Below, piece after piece: positions 62,462 to 64,000 of a DNA stretch of 64,000 nt; positions within the stretch are counted from its first letter, which is position 1, and each line of letters opens with the position of its first letter. The notes beneath the pieces are model-generated. The model was not told the origin of the DNA. It was given only the letters and a program-made list of their open reading frames with translations, and made no database searches. The stretch spans positions 7,240,501-7,304,500 of the forward strand of contig JAQISU010000094.1 of assembly GCA_029339505.1 (NCBI GenBank). The letters are read 5' to 3'. Position numbers and translations under genes: made by a program. Origin of the DNA: Unio delphinus (lineage: Eukaryota > Mollusca > Bivalvia > Unionida > Unionidae).

Positions 62462-64000
62462 TTGAATTAGGAAACATAATTGATCATTTATTATGTATTT
62501 AATAGATATTAATTTGTGAAATTTAAGACTACAAAAACCCATTTAATCAGTGATAACATGCTTATCTCTGCTTTCACTAGTTTCCAGTAGTTACCATTAA
62601 CAGTATTATGCAGGAAGGTCAGAGCATTCATAGCCAAGGCATGGACAGCTTCCTCCACGGCATGGAACAGATAAGTAACTTTTTAAAGCCACACCCCATG
62701 ATGTCAATTAAACGATATAACCAGGTTAAAGGCCAATTCCTGTGCATGGACCCTATCTTCCCACCCCTCATCATAGCCCCATTTTCAACCTAGGGTTTTA
62801 GTTTTGCAATCTTGTATCTTTACATGTGGATTTTTATCATTTAAAATGTGAATTTTTAATTAGTAGTATATGATCAGTATTGTGATGAAAGACCATCTGC
62901 TTGCCTGCAATTATTTTGTAATGATAATAAAGGAAAACAATAATATTACAAATTTTGTCTTTGATTTTGAATGGCAAAAATTGGTTAACAAGCACATGCT
63001 TTCTGTCCTGATATGTGGAAATATGGTTATAATAATAATGGAGGAACATGCTTGGATTAGCAGAACTGTGTCATCTGTTTGATAGGATGATAATAAAAGA
63101 ATCTTTAAGCAGCATTCTGAACATGATCAGACTGAACTACCTTGTCATATTACTGCACATATTTTCTATAATAACAAATTTAAAAAAAATTCAACAACAT
63201 ATAATTTTCCTATAAATATATATTACATAATACACATTACATTTAAATATTAATTTCAATGTATTTAATGATGATGAAGGTGATGCTCAAAAACTTAATA
63301 CAAAATGTTTTGACAGTAATGATAATCTAATTGCGCCACAAAAGAGGGAGGGACAGAGGAACTTGGACTGTAAACCTTAATTTAGTGTTTCAGGGCCAAA
63401 TAGCATACTGTATGTCATTCAAAGCCTAACACATGACAATACCTATGGGCCCCCAACCAGTACTATCTCTGTGAAAACCATGTCATTTACAAGCATACTG
63501 GCAGCTTGTCAGACATTTATATCTAATAAGTAATATGAAAGACCAGTCTGATTACAACTATTCAAATGACTTGAATATTTTTCAAACCATTTTTATTTGT
63601 ATTTTGAGTATGCACTAAAAAAATTAACCAAATTCACATAGGGTAAATAAACAACTTACATTATTTTGTTCTGTGCTAATAGGTTAGCAGTGGTTACCTT
63701 GCTCTTGCACTTTATGTTTTTGCCATCTATCCATCAAATATTCTTGCTACCTTTTTACCGCTTTGCAGGCTATGGTATTGATTTCGTTTTGATCAATAGT
63801 TGCTGATTTGGTAGAACCTGTTTCGAGAGACATCACTGTCTGCTAAAGCATCATGGTCTCTCAAGACAGGTGGTGTCATGAGAGGTCATAGTGATATATG
63901 TACATTGACAATCTGGCATCCCAGCAATTGCAACTGTCTTTCAGGAAATTTATTTGTACATGTGCTATAAACAGTTTTTAAGTCATTAGTGCATGTACAT
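62462..64000. other. Right flank, no recognised gene
   Basis: AT-rich sequence. The open frame 62608-62793 is preceded by a splice-acceptor-like TTTCCAG at about 62580-62586 and reads smoothly at first (HSQGMDSFLHGMEQI). It could be an exon, but no donor or family was recognised. Confidence 0.4.

Overview
The window is eukaryotic, AT-rich, gene-poor DNA dominated by repeats. Several things suggest an invertebrate, probably a mollusc and perhaps a bivalve: an IL-17-like cytokine family, tRNA-headed SINEs with CAAA or CAA tails, CR1/L2-like and RNase H-bearing non-LTR retrotransposons, hAT-like DNA transposons, and very long AT, GA and CA tracts. The taxon is an inference; no marker gene fixes it.

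Layout. About 745-57477 is a complex segmental-duplication array. Unit 1 (745-18649, forward) meets unit 2 (18650-33160, reverse) tail to tail. A partial unit 3 (33161-39480, forward) and a rearranged joint (39481-40580) follow, then unit 4 (40580-57477, forward). A full unit reads in this order: a CR1/L2-like LINE ending in (ATT)n, a 2.2 kb block U of decayed open frames, a TC tract, a GT tract, an IL-17-like gene on the opposite strand, a SINE, AT tracts, an antisense LINE reverse transcriptase remnant, a GA tract, two SINEs in opposite orientations, and another AT tract. Unit 3 has only the last half. The flanks 1-745 and 57478-64000 show no copy in the window. The right flank holds three minisatellites, a small hAT-like MITE and one SINE.

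Genes. The only recognisable host gene is the IL-17-like cytokine. It is intact in unit 4 (47585-48154, 189 codons, single exon, with a signal peptide). Unit 1 is broken by a 2-bp deletion (7767-8334) and unit 2 by a separate 1-bp deletion (27286-27854). Unit 3 lacks it.

Mobile elements date the array. A 2,383-bp hAT-like element sits in unit 1 between 5-bp target duplications, and the paralogous site in unit 2 is empty. A 2.6 kb non-LTR element sits in unit 2 with a 10-bp target duplication; its empty site survives in units 3 and 4, and a truncated 3' end lies at the same point in unit 1. Some stretches are nearly identical between units while others differ by several percent, so the array appears to have been patched by gene conversion or recent re-duplication. 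False duplication of divergent haplotypes in the assembly is a real alternative.
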